This document shows positions 37,821 through 45,587 of a stretch of DNA of 64,000 bases, one piece after another; the first letter of the stretch is position 1; every line of letters starts with the position of its first letter. The stretch is taken from the NCBI GenBank assembly GCA_020351775.1, contig CP070666.1, positions 3,315,461 through 3,379,460 of the forward strand. The letters run 5' to 3'. The notes under the pieces are model-generated. The model searched no databases and had not been told where the DNA came from. It worked only from the letters and a program-made list of their open reading frames with translations. Source of the DNA: Gemmatimonadota bacterium. GTDB lineage: Bacteria > Gemmatimonadota > Gemmatimonadetes > Gemmatimonadales > GWC2-71-9. The position numbers were made by a program, and so were the translations under genes.

Positions 37821-38453
37821 ATGATCGCCGGAGCGGAGTCGCCAGTGTTTGACAAGACCATCGATCGAGCTGTGATACACGCCGATGAGAGTTGCTTGGG
37901 CAACGGGATGGAAGGGACCAACCCGGGTGGCGCTGCGTCGCTGGTGGAGATCCTCCGGGCCGAGGAGATCAGCCGGTATGACCTCTACATCTCGGCACCC
38001 GACACCACCAACAATCGGATGGCATTGTCTGGCGCAATAGCTACCATCGCACTGGTAACCGAACGATGCGGACGGGTGCCTCTGATTTTCGTTTCCGATT
38101 CGCAATATCTGGTCAAGGGAATCTCGCAGTGGGCACCCGGTTGGCGAGCCCGGGGCTGGCGGCGCAAAGGGGGACGGGTCGAGAACCTGGAAATGTGGAA
38201 GCGACTGGTTGTGGTCAGCAGCAAACAGCAGGTCACGTGGATATGGGTGCCTGGACACGCGGGACACGCGAAGAATGAATATGCCAACGACCTGGCGATA
38301 CGCGCGGCGACTGAACAGTCCATATCCGAGGGCCTGATTGAATCGGGTTTCGATGAGTGGCTGCTCAGCCGACGTTCGCGAGGCCTGTTCGCAGACTACG
38401 ATCCCGACCGCAACACGAGAGAGCTTGGCGCGGCACTCGAACAAAAACAATGA
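37821..38453 (+). CDS. RNase HI-like protein with altered catalytic residues
   Basis: A 210-residue protein clearly built on ribonuclease HI: HADESCLGN (Asp22, first catalytic Asp), TTNNRMAL, VSDSQYLVKGI (Asp93) and WVPGHAGHAKNEYAND. The E. coli Glu48 position is Ala68 (TNNRMAL instead of TNNRMEL) and the Asp134 position is Asn156. E. coli enzyme is known to tolerate Asn at 134 but to depend on Glu48, so activity may be reduced or lost. A 45-residue C-terminal extension is present. It overlaps the dCMP deaminase start (ATGA), so both are probably translated together. It could bind RNA-DNA hybrids without cutting. Confidence 0.85.
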   Translation: MIAGAESPVFDKTIDRAVIHADESCLGNGMEGTNPGGAASLVEILRAEEISRYDLYISAPDTTNNRMALSGAIATIALVTERCGRVPLIFVSDSQYLVKGISQWAPGWRARGWRRKGGRVENLEMWKRLVVVSSKQQVTWIWVPGHAGHAKNEYANDLAIRAATEQSISEGLIESGFDEWLLSRRSRGLFADYDPDRNTRELGAALEQKQ

Positions 38454-38950
38454 CTGCATTCAAAGACGGCGTTAGCAGCAACACCCATCCTCTCAACATC
38501 CTACCGGACGGAGAAGAGCCCCAGCTCGACAGGATACCGCTTTTCGAAGTGTACATGAGAATGGCCGAGGAACTGGCCAAGCGGTCTACGTGCGCCCGGC
38601 TCCAAGTTGGCACAGTCGTGACCGACGCACTGCTGGAGAACGTCTTGGCCATCGGGTACAACGGGAATGCTAAGGGTTTCCCCAATCAGTGCGACTCCTC
38701 AACGCCGGGCGTTTGCGGGTGTCTGCACTCAGAGGTCAACGCCCTCGTCAAGGCGCCGGGAGATATCCGCGACAAGGTGCTCTTCATAACTGACAGCCCT
38801 TGCGTCATGTGTGCCAAGCTGATAATCAACTCTGGCACGACACACGTGTTTTACCGTCGGCCCTACCGCGATACGAGCGGTATCAGAGTTCTGGAGGCAG
38901 CTGGAATCACTACGGTACATTATGACCGCTGGGCCGATGAGTGGCGTTAG
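38450..38950 (+). CDS. dCMP deaminase-family protein (zinc cytidine deaminase fold)
   Basis: A 166-residue deaminase. The zinc site is complete: CLHSEVNAL (His ligand and proton-shuttle Glu) and SPCVMCAKLIINSG (two Cys ligands). The region RSTCARLQVGTVV and AIGYNGNAKGFPN, plus the Cys-rich insert CDSSTPGVCGC, match the dCMP/ComEB-type deaminases, which make dUMP for thymidylate synthase. ThyA lies 5.3 kb downstream in the same direction. ATG 38450 overlaps the RNase H-like stop. The longer frame from 38357 lies inside that gene and is ignored. Confidence 0.88.
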   Translation: MTAFKDGVSSNTHPLNILPDGEEPQLDRIPLFEVYMRMAEELAKRSTCARLQVGTVVTDALLENVLAIGYNGNAKGFPNQCDSSTPGVCGCLHSEVNALVKAPGDIRDKVLFITDSPCVMCAKLIINSGTTHVFYRRPYRDTSGIRVLEAAGITTVHYDRWADEWR

Positions 38951-38970
38951 GGAGGAGTCGTACCAGCAAG

Positions 38971-39642
38971 ATGGATGATCTTGAGCGGCTTTTTGAGAGA
39001 TTGGTGGAGGTCCTCGCCAGGGAAGATCCCTCTCGGCTCCGAATGCCGTTTCAAGTGTCTGAGCTGTACCAAAGCATAATCCCATACCGCCGCTACAGGA
39101 ATCAGCTCCAGTTCGACACCAACCAAGACTATGAGATGGCAGTACTGCGCCTATTGGCAGGGGAGGGCGGCTACCTAACGGTTGAGCCCAGAGAAGTGCA
39201 ACAACAGCTCGCCGAGGAGGTACAGGCGATCAATCCTAACCCCGGTGTTTTTCGGGAGTTTGCTGCCGCCCGTGTGGTACTGAACACCGAAGCGATACGA
39301 AACTTGATGAGCACCTCGGATTCCTACGCGCCGCCGGCAGGAATGGCGGACAAGACGCCCGAAGGCGCGGCACGCTATGCTCCAGCCCCACGCGTCACTC
39401 CGTCAACCGCGCAGCTCCAACCAAGCACCGAGTCAGCTGAGACTCCACCGAAGCTCCGTCCACAGGCAGGTGCAGACAGATGCCCTCAGTGCTCGGCGAC
39501 GCTACCACATGATCGCGAGGTCAGCTTCTGTCCGTTCTGTGGTGATCGAGTGCGAGTAACTCACTGCCCTAGGTGTGGTTGCGACATAGAACCACGCTGG
39601 CGGTTCTGTGCGGATTGCGGCGCACCCGCTGGCGACGGTTGA
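38971..39642 (+). CDS. Zinc-ribbon protein of unknown function
   Basis: A 223-residue soluble protein. Residues 1-115 form an unrecognised helical domain ([38 protein letters not shown]), followed by a Pro/Thr/Ser-rich linker. At the C-terminus are two zinc ribbons: [22 protein letters not shown] and [27 protein letters not shown] lies 13 bases before ATG 38971, rather far but the only candidate. It sits 16 bases before the SPFH gene, and the two ribbons plus the SPFH neighbour suggest a membrane-associated adaptor. No known enzyme signature. Confidence 0.75.
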   Translation: MDDLERLFERLVEVLAREDPSRLRMPFQVSELYQSIIPYRRYRNQLQFDTNQDYEMAVLRLLAGEGGYLTVEPREVQQQLAEEVQAINPNPGVFREFAAARVVLNTEAIRNLMSTSDSYAPPAGMADKTPEGAARYAPAPRVTPSTAQLQPSTESAETPPKLRPQAGADRCPQCSATLPHDREVSFCPFCGDRVRVTHCPRCGCDIEPRWRFCADCGAPAGDG

Positions 39643-39658
39643 GGAGGGGGGCTGTCTC

Positions 39659-40507
39659 ATGGAAATCCTGCTGGGTGCACTCGGGGTCGCGGCTGCTTAC
39701 GCCTTCAGCAGCCTCCGTGTTCTCAAGCAATACGAACGCGGCGTCACATTCCTACTTGGGAAATTCTGGGCTACCAAGGGACCAGGTCTGGTGTTTGTGC
39801 CGTCGATCGTGGCCAAGATGCAGAGGATCTCCCTACGCATCATCGCGATGGATATCCCTCCGCAAGATGTGATCACGCGGGACAACGTGTCTATCAAGGT
39901 GAACGCGGTGCTGTACATGCGGGTCAAGAATCCGGAAATGGCGGTGATAGAGATCGAAGACTATCTGTTCGCCACCAGCCAGTTGGCCCAGACCACGTTG
40001 AGAAGTGTGCTCGGAGAAGTGGAGCTCGACGAACTGTTGGCCGATCGCGAGAAGATCAACGGGATCCTCAAGCAGATAGTGGATGAACGAACTGAGCCGT
40101 GGGGTATTGAGGTCTCAGCCGTTGAAGTGAAGGACGTAGATCTGCCGGTTGAGATGAAGCGCGCTATGGCACGCCAGGCGGAATCGGAACGAGAGCGCCG
40201 CGCCAAGGTGATTGCTGCAGAGGGAGAGTTTCAGGCGGCAGATCGTCTGGCACAGGCAGCGCATATCATCGGTCAGGAGCCCTCGGCATTAACGCTGAGA
40301 TTGCTGCAGACGGTCGTGGAGATTTCCAGCGAGAACACGTCGACGGTCATTCTGCCATTGCCAGTCGACATAATCAAGCCATTCACGGATCTGGCCAAGA
40401 AGATCACCGATGCAACTGGAAAGCAGCTTCCCGAATCTACGGCAGCGACGTTGCCAGAAGTGACTGAATCGACACGAACGGAACAGCACCTCCGATCAAA
40501 TGAGTAA
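39659..40507 (+). CDS. SPFH/band 7 membrane protein (slipin/stomatin-like)
   Basis: A 282-residue stomatin-family protein. One N-terminal membrane hairpin or helix ([14 protein letters not shown]) is followed by the band 7 domain: [55 protein letters not shown] and [24 protein letters not shown] helical SPFH tail with [27 protein letters not shown] follows. Members form large cages or rafts that organise membrane proteins and proteases. ATG 39659 has GAGGAGGGGG eight bases upstream. Its end overlaps the next gene by eight bases. Unlike most slipins, no NfeD partner is adjacent. Confidence 0.93.
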   Translation: MEILLGALGVAAAYAFSSLRVLKQYERGVTFLLGKFWATKGPGLVFVPSIVAKMQRISLRIIAMDIPPQDVITRDNVSIKVNAVLYMRVKNPEMAVIEIEDYLFATSQLAQTTLRSVLGEVELDELLADREKINGILKQIVDERTEPWGIEVSAVEVKDVDLPVEMKRAMARQAESERERRAKVIAAEGEFQAADRLAQAAHIIGQEPSALTLRLLQTVVEISSENTSTVILPLPVDIIKPFTDLAKKITDATGKQLPESTAATLPEVTESTRTEQHLRSNE

Positions 40508-41381
40508 CGACCTAGTCCCGACGAATTCTCGCTTCGACAGACCCGCACTGGAGCGGATCATCCAACGGGCTGCAGAACTGCAATCGAGAGAACGGGACAT
40601 CGGAGATTCTCTCACCGAAGACGAGCTGCTGAGCCTCGGTCAAGAAGTGGGTATCGCTCCCGGCCATTTGCGACAGGCCATGCAGGAGGAGCGGACCCGG
40701 GCTCTCGTTCCCGTAGAACGTGGCACTCTCGTGCGGCTGGTTGGCCCGCGACGCGTCGCATCGGAACGCGTCATCGCAAGACGCAGCGACACGATCGAAA
40801 GGGAGCTATTCCGGTGGATGTCCGAAGGTGAACTGCTCCAGGTCAAGCGCCGCTACCCCGATTCCATCGCATGGGAGCCGAAGGAAGGTGCATGGGCATC
40901 TCTCAGGCGTTCACTGGGGGTCGGCGGGCGGAAGTACCTGCTGGCCCGCTCGCGCGAGGTCGTCACACGAGTCACGACAGTGGATGACAACCGTTGCCTG
41001 GTCCAGTTGATCGCGGATCTGTCCAATACACGCAGCGAGTACCTACTGGGCAGCGGAATCGTGATGGGGAGCAGCGCGGCTGCCACTGGAATAGCACTTG
41101 TACTTGGGGTCCTGCTCCCGGTGGCAGTCATTCCCGCCGTCCTCGGTGTGCCGATCGCGTATTCAGTCGCGCGTGACCGACGGCGCCAGGTAGAGAGACT
41201 CCAGGTTGCCCTGGAACAGATCCTCGACCGACTGGAGCACGAGGACTTCGACGGCAAATCCAGGCCGAGCAAACAGCTGCCAGGGTTGGTCGAACGTGTG
41301 ACGGCTGAAATTCGCAAGAACCTCGGGATCGATGACAGTCGTGACGACTGCAACAACACCGCTATCCTTGATACCGACTAG
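40500..41381 (+). CDS. Two-helix membrane protein of unknown function
   Basis: A 293-residue protein without a named family. Residues 10-70 form a charged helical region ([38 protein letters not shown]). A middle domain has [23 protein letters not shown], and two close hydrophobic helices follow ([20 protein letters not shown] and [21 protein letters not shown]). A cytoplasmic coiled-coil tail with [19 protein letters not shown] ends the chain. The start overlaps the SPFH stop by eight bases, so they are probably coupled and may interact in the membrane. Function unknown. Confidence 0.8.
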   Translation: MSNDLVPTNSRFDRPALERIIQRAAELQSRERDIGDSLTEDELLSLGQEVGIAPGHLRQAMQEERTRALVPVERGTLVRLVGPRRVASERVIARRSDTIERELFRWMSEGELLQVKRRYPDSIAWEPKEGAWASLRRSLGVGGRKYLLARSREVVTRVTTVDDNRCLVQLIADLSNTRSEYLLGSGIVMGSSAAATGIALVLGVLLPVAVIPAVLGVPIAYSVARDRRRQVERLQVALEQILDRLEHEDFDGKSRPSKQLPGLVERVTAEIRKNLGIDDSRDDCNNTAILDTD

Positions 41382-41901
41382 CTCCGCTCGGGTCCGCCGC
41401 CGCTGTGCTTGGCACGTACCGCCGCTGCCACCGGTCCGCCAGGCGACAACCGCACTAACCGTGGCGGCGTTGGCTGTCGCATGCGGCGCGGGAGCCGTCC
41501 GACCGCGGTTCGAACCGTTCCCACAGGCACTATCCGATACGGTGCATGCGTTCGCAGATTCTGTGACGATACAGATCGGCGAATTGCTGGTTGCTGAAGG
41601 ACTGGACGTACGACATCTCCGGCCTGCTGAGGGATTCGCAGAAACAAAGTGGTTCGATGTGACGACGAAGCGCACCACAAGCTCGATGACACTCGACACG
41701 GACTCAGTTGTGCGATTTCGTTTCTGGGCGGATGCGGCCTCGGTGGACGCGTGCCTCGTGGTAGCTGAAGCGGTCAAGCGACGAATCCTCGACCCGTCAC
41801 TACCGGAGCGCGAGACTGAGGAGCCGGTTCCTCCTCAGCATCCAGCGACCGAGATCCTCCGAAGGATCCTCACCAGCTTGAAGGAGCGTAACACGGGGTG
41901 A
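41332..41901 (+). CDS. Hypothetical lipoprotein-like protein
   Basis: A 189-residue ORF overlapping the previous gene by 50 bases if ATG 41332 is used. A hydrophobic stretch ATTALTVAALAVACGAG ends in a lipobox-like cysteine. GTG 41461 would start just before it but leave almost no n-region. The mature part contains HAFADSVTIQIGELLVAEGLDV and an Ile/Leu-rich C-terminus (ATEILRRILTSLKER). No family recognised. Position in the run between the two-helix protein and the isoprenoid reductase suggests an envelope role. Start uncertain. Confidence 0.5.
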   Translation: MTVVTTATTPLSLIPTSSARVRRRCAWHVPPLPPVRQATTALTVAALAVACGAGAVRPRFEPFPQALSDTVHAFADSVTIQIGELLVAEGLDVRHLRPAEGFAETKWFDVTTKRTTSSMTLDTDSVVRFRFWADAASVDACLVVAEAVKRRILDPSLPERETEEPVPPQHPATEILRRILTSLKERNTG

Positions 41902-41944
41902 GAATCTGGAATCACAGCCATCAGTGGTCCGGAATAGGTCGGTA

Positions 41945-43153
41945 ATGACAAGTGAAGCCGTTGACGTTGGGCTCTGGGACGTTGTAGTCGTTGGTGCTGG
42001 ACCAGCCGGCGCCACCGCAGCAGCACACTTGGCGTCGTTCGGCCACACTGTGCTGTTACTCGACAAGCATCGGTTCCCGCGAGACAAGGTCTGCGGAGAC
42101 GGACTGATTCCCGATGCTCTCAAGAGTCTCAGGGATCTTGGGCTGTATGAGACAATACGACGGGAAGGACACTGTGTCGACAAGATCGTCGTATTGAGTC
42201 CGTCTGGCATTCGAGTCGAGATAGATGCGCAATGTGTCACGCTCAAACGGCGGCAACTCGACAAGCTGATCGTAGACGAGGCTGTGGCCCGCGGTGCGAC
42301 GTTCGCAGCCATGCTGGTCCACCGAATCCGACAGGACGCAGACGGCAGCGTTTACGCCGACACAGCAGATCCCGACACCCGTATCCATGCGCGCCTCGCG
42401 ATACTCGCCACGGGTGCAGACGTCACATTGCTTGAAGGACTGAGCATGCTGGGCCGGAGAGCACCTAGTGGGATAGCAGCACGGTGCTATGTCCGCTCAC
42501 CCGTGCAGGTCGATGAGTTAGTTGTGTCATTTGATCGATCGATTGCTCCAGGATATGCCTGGATCTTTCCACTGGGAGGGGACGAATACAACGTTGGATG
42601 TGGTGTGTTCTTTGACGGGCGGAAGGGCAAAACGGTCAATCTACGCGACGAGTTCAGCACCTTCACCTCCAAAGTAACGATAGCGCGATTGCTCATGGAT
42701 CGGGCCGAATCAATCGATGCTTTGCGAGGTGCGCGTATCAGATCAGGGCTTTCCGGCTCTTCCCTGCATAACGGTGGCAGCGTGATCTCGATCGGCGAGG
42801 CGGTCGGGGCAACGTACCCGTTCACCGGGGAGGGCGTCGGTAAGGCGATGGAAACCGGTTCGCTGGCCGCTCTCCAAGTGCACGCCGCGCTGGAGCAGTC
42901 GAGCCTAGATCCTCTGCGTCGGTTCCCCTCCCTAGTCGATGAACGCCTGATGCCACGCTATCTTGGCTACAAGGTCGCGCAGCGTTGGATCTCCAGGCCA
43001 TGGTTGTGTGACCTCATCGCAGCGCGGATCCGGTCGAGCCGCTCCCTCCAGGGCTTGGCGGCTGGCATCATCAACGAAGCCACCGATCCGCGGGATATAT
43101 TCACATGGCGCACCTTGCTCCCGCAATGGAGTAGACGATCGAACCTAACGTAG
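41945..43153 (+). CDS. Geranylgeranyl reductase-family FAD oxidoreductase
   Basis: A 402-residue flavoprotein of the geranylgeranyl reductase/digeranylgeranylglycerophospholipid reductase group. The FAD site is VVVVGAGPAGATAAAHLASFG. PRDKVCGDGLIPDAL is the substrate/FAD motif of the family, and ISIGEAVGATYPFTGEGVGKAMETG is the second FAD motif. It reduces double bonds of polyprenyl chains or acts on related lipids. It is followed six bases later by a squalene/phytoene synthase, so the two probably act on the same isoprenoid. GTG 41924 is an alternative start. Confidence 0.9.
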   Translation: MTSEAVDVGLWDVVVVGAGPAGATAAAHLASFGHTVLLLDKHRFPRDKVCGDGLIPDALKSLRDLGLYETIRREGHCVDKIVVLSPSGIRVEIDAQCVTLKRRQLDKLIVDEAVARGATFAAMLVHRIRQDADGSVYADTADPDTRIHARLAILATGADVTLLEGLSMLGRRAPSGIAARCYVRSPVQVDELVVSFDRSIAPGYAWIFPLGGDEYNVGCGVFFDGRKGKTVNLRDEFSTFTSKVTIARLLMDRAESIDALRGARIRSGLSGSSLHNGGSVISIGEAVGATYPFTGEGVGKAMETGSLAALQVHAALEQSSLDPLRRFPSLVDERLMPRYLGYKVAQRWISRPWLCDLIAARIRSSRSLQGLAAGIINEATDPRDIFTWRTLLPQWSRRSNLT

Positions 43154-43159
43154 ACGATC

Positions 43160-44239
43160 ATGGCAACTGCGACTCAGACACACCGCGTTAGGGAACGTGA
43201 GTTTTGCGAGGATATGCTGCCCAAGGTGTCCCGGACCTTCACCATCTGCATCCGATTGCTGCCCGAGGATCTGCGGCACGCTGTGCTTCTCGCATACCTG
43301 CTATGCCGGGTAGCCGACACTCTGGAGGATACACCCTCGTTGGAGCCGCGTGACAGAATCCGACTGCTACGTGCTTTTGCTCGATGCCTCGAGAGCGACG
43401 GCTGCGACGCCGACTTGTTGCGACACACGTTTGAGTCGTTTCAATCCGACGAGGAGCTTCTGACACGCGAGGCCGACACGGTGCTGGCGGAATTCCGCAG
43501 ATTGCCTGTAAGGCAGCAAGACGCTGTGAGGCCATGGATCTCTGAGATGTGCGCGGGTATGGCGGAGTTCGCCGGCCGCACGAGGATCAAGTCGGAAGAT
43601 ACTCCACTAACGACAGTGGACGACTTGGAGCGGTATTGCTACTATGTTGCGGGGACCGTGGGCCACCTACTGACTGAGCTGTTTCGACAGCATCGACCTT
43701 TCCCTACCGCAGCACAGTACCAACGCATGAAATCGCTCGCTACAAGCTTCGGGCTGGGCCTACAACTCACCAACATCATCAAGGACGTCGCCGATGATCG
43801 CCGTCGGGGACAGAGCTTTTTACCACGACAGATGTGTCAGGATGCGAGAATCAGACCTGATGAAATCCAAGACAAGAATCACCTCGCCGAATCCCGGCAG
43901 GTGCTGCAGTTACTGATTCGGAAGGCCAAAGGACATCTTTGTGATGCCCTGCACTATTCCACAGCCCTACCACGTCGCCACTACGGAATCCGCAGCTTCT
44001 GCCTCACATCATTGTACTTCGCAGTCGCCACACTGCGAATGGCGGACCGTGACCCGCGGTTGCTGGATCCCGACCAGAAAGTGAAGATCCCACGTGGCCA
44101 GGTCTACCGCACGATCTTGATCACTAGGCTCATCGCCCCGGTGAATTGGATGGTTAAGCTCTATTTTCGCATACTTGCAGGCGGATCATGGTGGCAGCGA
44201 TGTCGCAGTATGACACCAACATCACCAGCAACCAATTGA
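43160..44239 (+). CDS. Squalene/phytoene synthase-family protein
   Basis: A 359-residue head-to-head prenyl synthase. The first aspartate-rich motif is [12 protein letters not shown] (DxxxD) and the second is [18 protein letters not shown] (DxxxD). [17 protein letters not shown] and [10 protein letters not shown] are further family landmarks. The shape and C-terminal hydrophobic segment resemble bacterial squalene synthases (two farnesyl diphosphate to squalene) more than phytoene synthase, but the product is not certain. It follows the isoprenoid reductase by six bases and precedes thyA by 16 bases. Confidence 0.9.
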   Translation: MATATQTHRVREREFCEDMLPKVSRTFTICIRLLPEDLRHAVLLAYLLCRVADTLEDTPSLEPRDRIRLLRAFARCLESDGCDADLLRHTFESFQSDEELLTREADTVLAEFRRLPVRQQDAVRPWISEMCAGMAEFAGRTRIKSEDTPLTTVDDLERYCYYVAGTVGHLLTELFRQHRPFPTAAQYQRMKSLATSFGLGLQLTNIIKDVADDRRRGQSFLPRQMCQDARIRPDEIQDKNHLAESRQVLQLLIRKAKGHLCDALHYSTALPRRHYGIRSFCLTSLYFAVATLRMADRDPRLLDPDQKVKIPRGQVYRTILITRLIAPVNWMVKLYFRILAGGSWWQRCRSMTPTSPATN

Positions 44240-44255
44240 AGGACGTGCCTCGCTC

Positions 44256-45050
44256 GTGAAGCAATACCTCGATCTCCTGCGATTCGTCCTCGACCACGGC
44301 GTGCGCAAGGCGGATCGTACCAGAACAGGGACCATCAGCACCTTTGGCTGCCAGATGAGATTCGACCTGAGTGTCGGATTCCCACTCGTCACAACCAAGA
44401 AGCTGCACGTCAAGTCAATCATCTACGAGCTCCTCTGGTTTCTCCGCGGCGACACTAATATCCGCTACCTCAACGAGCATGGAGTGAGTATCTGGGATGA
44501 GTGGGCCGACGATCATGGCGACCTCGGCCCAATCTACGGTCGCCAGTGGAGATCGTGGCCCACACAAACCGGCGCGCCAGTAGACCAAATGAGCGAACTA
44601 GTGACAAACATCCGACGGGATCCGGATTCGCGGCGCCTCGTGGTGAGCGCATGGAATGTGTCGGAAGTTCCGCAAATGGCGCTGCCGCCGTGCCACGTCT
44701 TCTTTCAATTCTACGTGCACGAAGGTCGGCTGTCTTGCCAGCTGTATCAACGGAGCGCCGACCTGTTCCTTGGTGTACCGTTCAACATCGCATCCTATGC
44801 TCTCTTGACCATGATGGTGGCTCAGGTTACTGGTCTGCAAGCGGGCGAGTTCATTCACACTTTCGGCGATGCGCATCTCTACGTGAATCACTTGGACCAG
44901 GCGCGGCTTCAGATCACCCGACAACCGCGGCCGTTACCGAACATGATCATCAGACCGAACGTGAAGTCGATCTTCGACTTCGAGTACGAGCATTTCACAC
45001 TGACCGGTTACAGGCCGCATCCGCACATACCCGCAAAGGTGGCCGTATAA
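44256..45050 (+). CDS. thyA: Thymidylate synthase
   Basis: A 264-residue classical (ThyA) enzyme making dTMP from dUMP and methylene-tetrahydrofolate. [16 protein letters not shown], the [23 protein letters not shown] region, the nucleophile Cys in [13 protein letters not shown], the phosphate-binding [18 protein letters not shown] and [15 protein letters not shown] are all present. Length equals E. coli ThyA. GTG start at 44256. Its TAA (45048-45050) lies over the apparent start of the DHFR gene, as usual for thyA-folA pairs. The dCMP deaminase upstream could supply dUMP. Confidence 0.97.
   Translation: MKQYLDLLRFVLDHGVRKADRTRTGTISTFGCQMRFDLSVGFPLVTTKKLHVKSIIYELLWFLRGDTNIRYLNEHGVSIWDEWADDHGDLGPIYGRQWRSWPTQTGAPVDQMSELVTNIRRDPDSRRLVVSAWNVSEVPQMALPPCHVFFQFYVHEGRLSCQLYQRSADLFLGVPFNIASYALLTMMVAQVTGLQAGEFIHTFGDAHLYVNHLDQARLQITRQPRPLPNMIIRPNVKSIFDFEYEHFTLTGYRPHPHIPAKVAV
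45035..45042 (+). promoter_or_regulatory. Shine-Dalgarno-like AAAGGTGG before the DHFR AUA codon
   Basis: AAAGGTGG lies four bases before the ATA at 45047, a normal ribosome-binding distance. It supports initiation at that position even though no ATG, GTG or TTG is available there. Confidence 0.55.
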
Positions 45051-45580
45051 TCATCTCACTAATAGCAGCGGTGGCCGAGAACCGGATCATCGGCGCAGGC
45101 AGCGCTCTTCCGTGGCACCTGCCGGCTGACATGCGCCATTTCAAGGAACTGACCACTGGGCACACGGTGATAATGGGACGCAAGACGTTCGAGACCCTCA
45201 ACAAACCGCTGCCCCGCCGTCGCAACGTGATCATAACCAGAGATCGAGACTACCATCCTGGCGGTGTGAGCGTCGCCCACACGCTGTCCGAGGCACTGAG
45301 TCTCGCCGCAGGTGAGAGGGAGGTGTTTGTGGCGGGCGGCGGTGAGATCTACCGCCTTGCGCTCCCACACGCGAACCGTCTCTATCTAACGGTGGTGCAT
45401 GCCGACTTCGAGGGCGACACACTGTTCCCGGAGATCGATTGGACCGAGTGGACGCTGCTAGAGGAAGAAAGGCATGAGGCGGACGAGAATCATGCCTTTT
45501 CGTTTTCGTTCAAGTGCTTCCAACGAGTGGACAAACGGCTCGTGTCGTCGATCCGACACGAGCCGTCAATCGAAGCCTAA
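45047..45580 (+). CDS. folA: Dihydrofolate reductase, apparent AUA start
   Basis: A 177-residue DHFR that regenerates tetrahydrofolate used by Thy[24 protein letters not shown] holds the substrate-binding Asp, [13 protein letters not shown] the NADPH site, and [13 protein letters not shown] the glycine motif. The family N-terminus MIISLIAA aligns with codons ATA-ATC-ATC-TCA at 45047, with an SD-like AAAGGTGG four bases before. No ATG, GTG or TTG occurs at the expected place. The frame is open far upstream, but only inside thyA, with no plausible start. A single G-to-A change in an ancestral ATGA overlap would produce exactly this ATAA. GTG 45071 would remove the first strand. The last 15 residues lie in a terminator-like hairpin. 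Confidence 0.85.
   Translation: MIISLIAAVAENRIIGAGSALPWHLPADMRHFKELTTGHTVIMGRKTFETLNKPLPRRRNVIITRDRDYHPGGVSVAHTLSEALSLAAGEREVFVAGGGEIYRLALPHANRLYLTVVHADFEGDTLFPEIDWTEWTLLEEERHEADENHAFSFSFKCFQRVDKRLVSSIRHEPSIEA
45535..45566. terminator. Perfect 13-pair hairpin between folA and the EF-G-like gene
   Basis: ACGGCTCGTGTCG (45535-45547) and CGACACGAGCCGT (45554-45566) with a six-base loop. It is inside the last codons of folA and 22 bases past the stop of the convergent EF-G-like gene. On the minus strand it is followed by TTGT. It probably serves as a two-way terminator. Confidence 0.65.
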
Positions 45581-45587
45581 CCGCAGG

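Noticed and set aside
44501..45046. Long N-terminal extension of DHFR inside thyA
   Set aside because: The frame is open, but the sequence is the shifted shadow of thyA and no DHFR carries such an extension.
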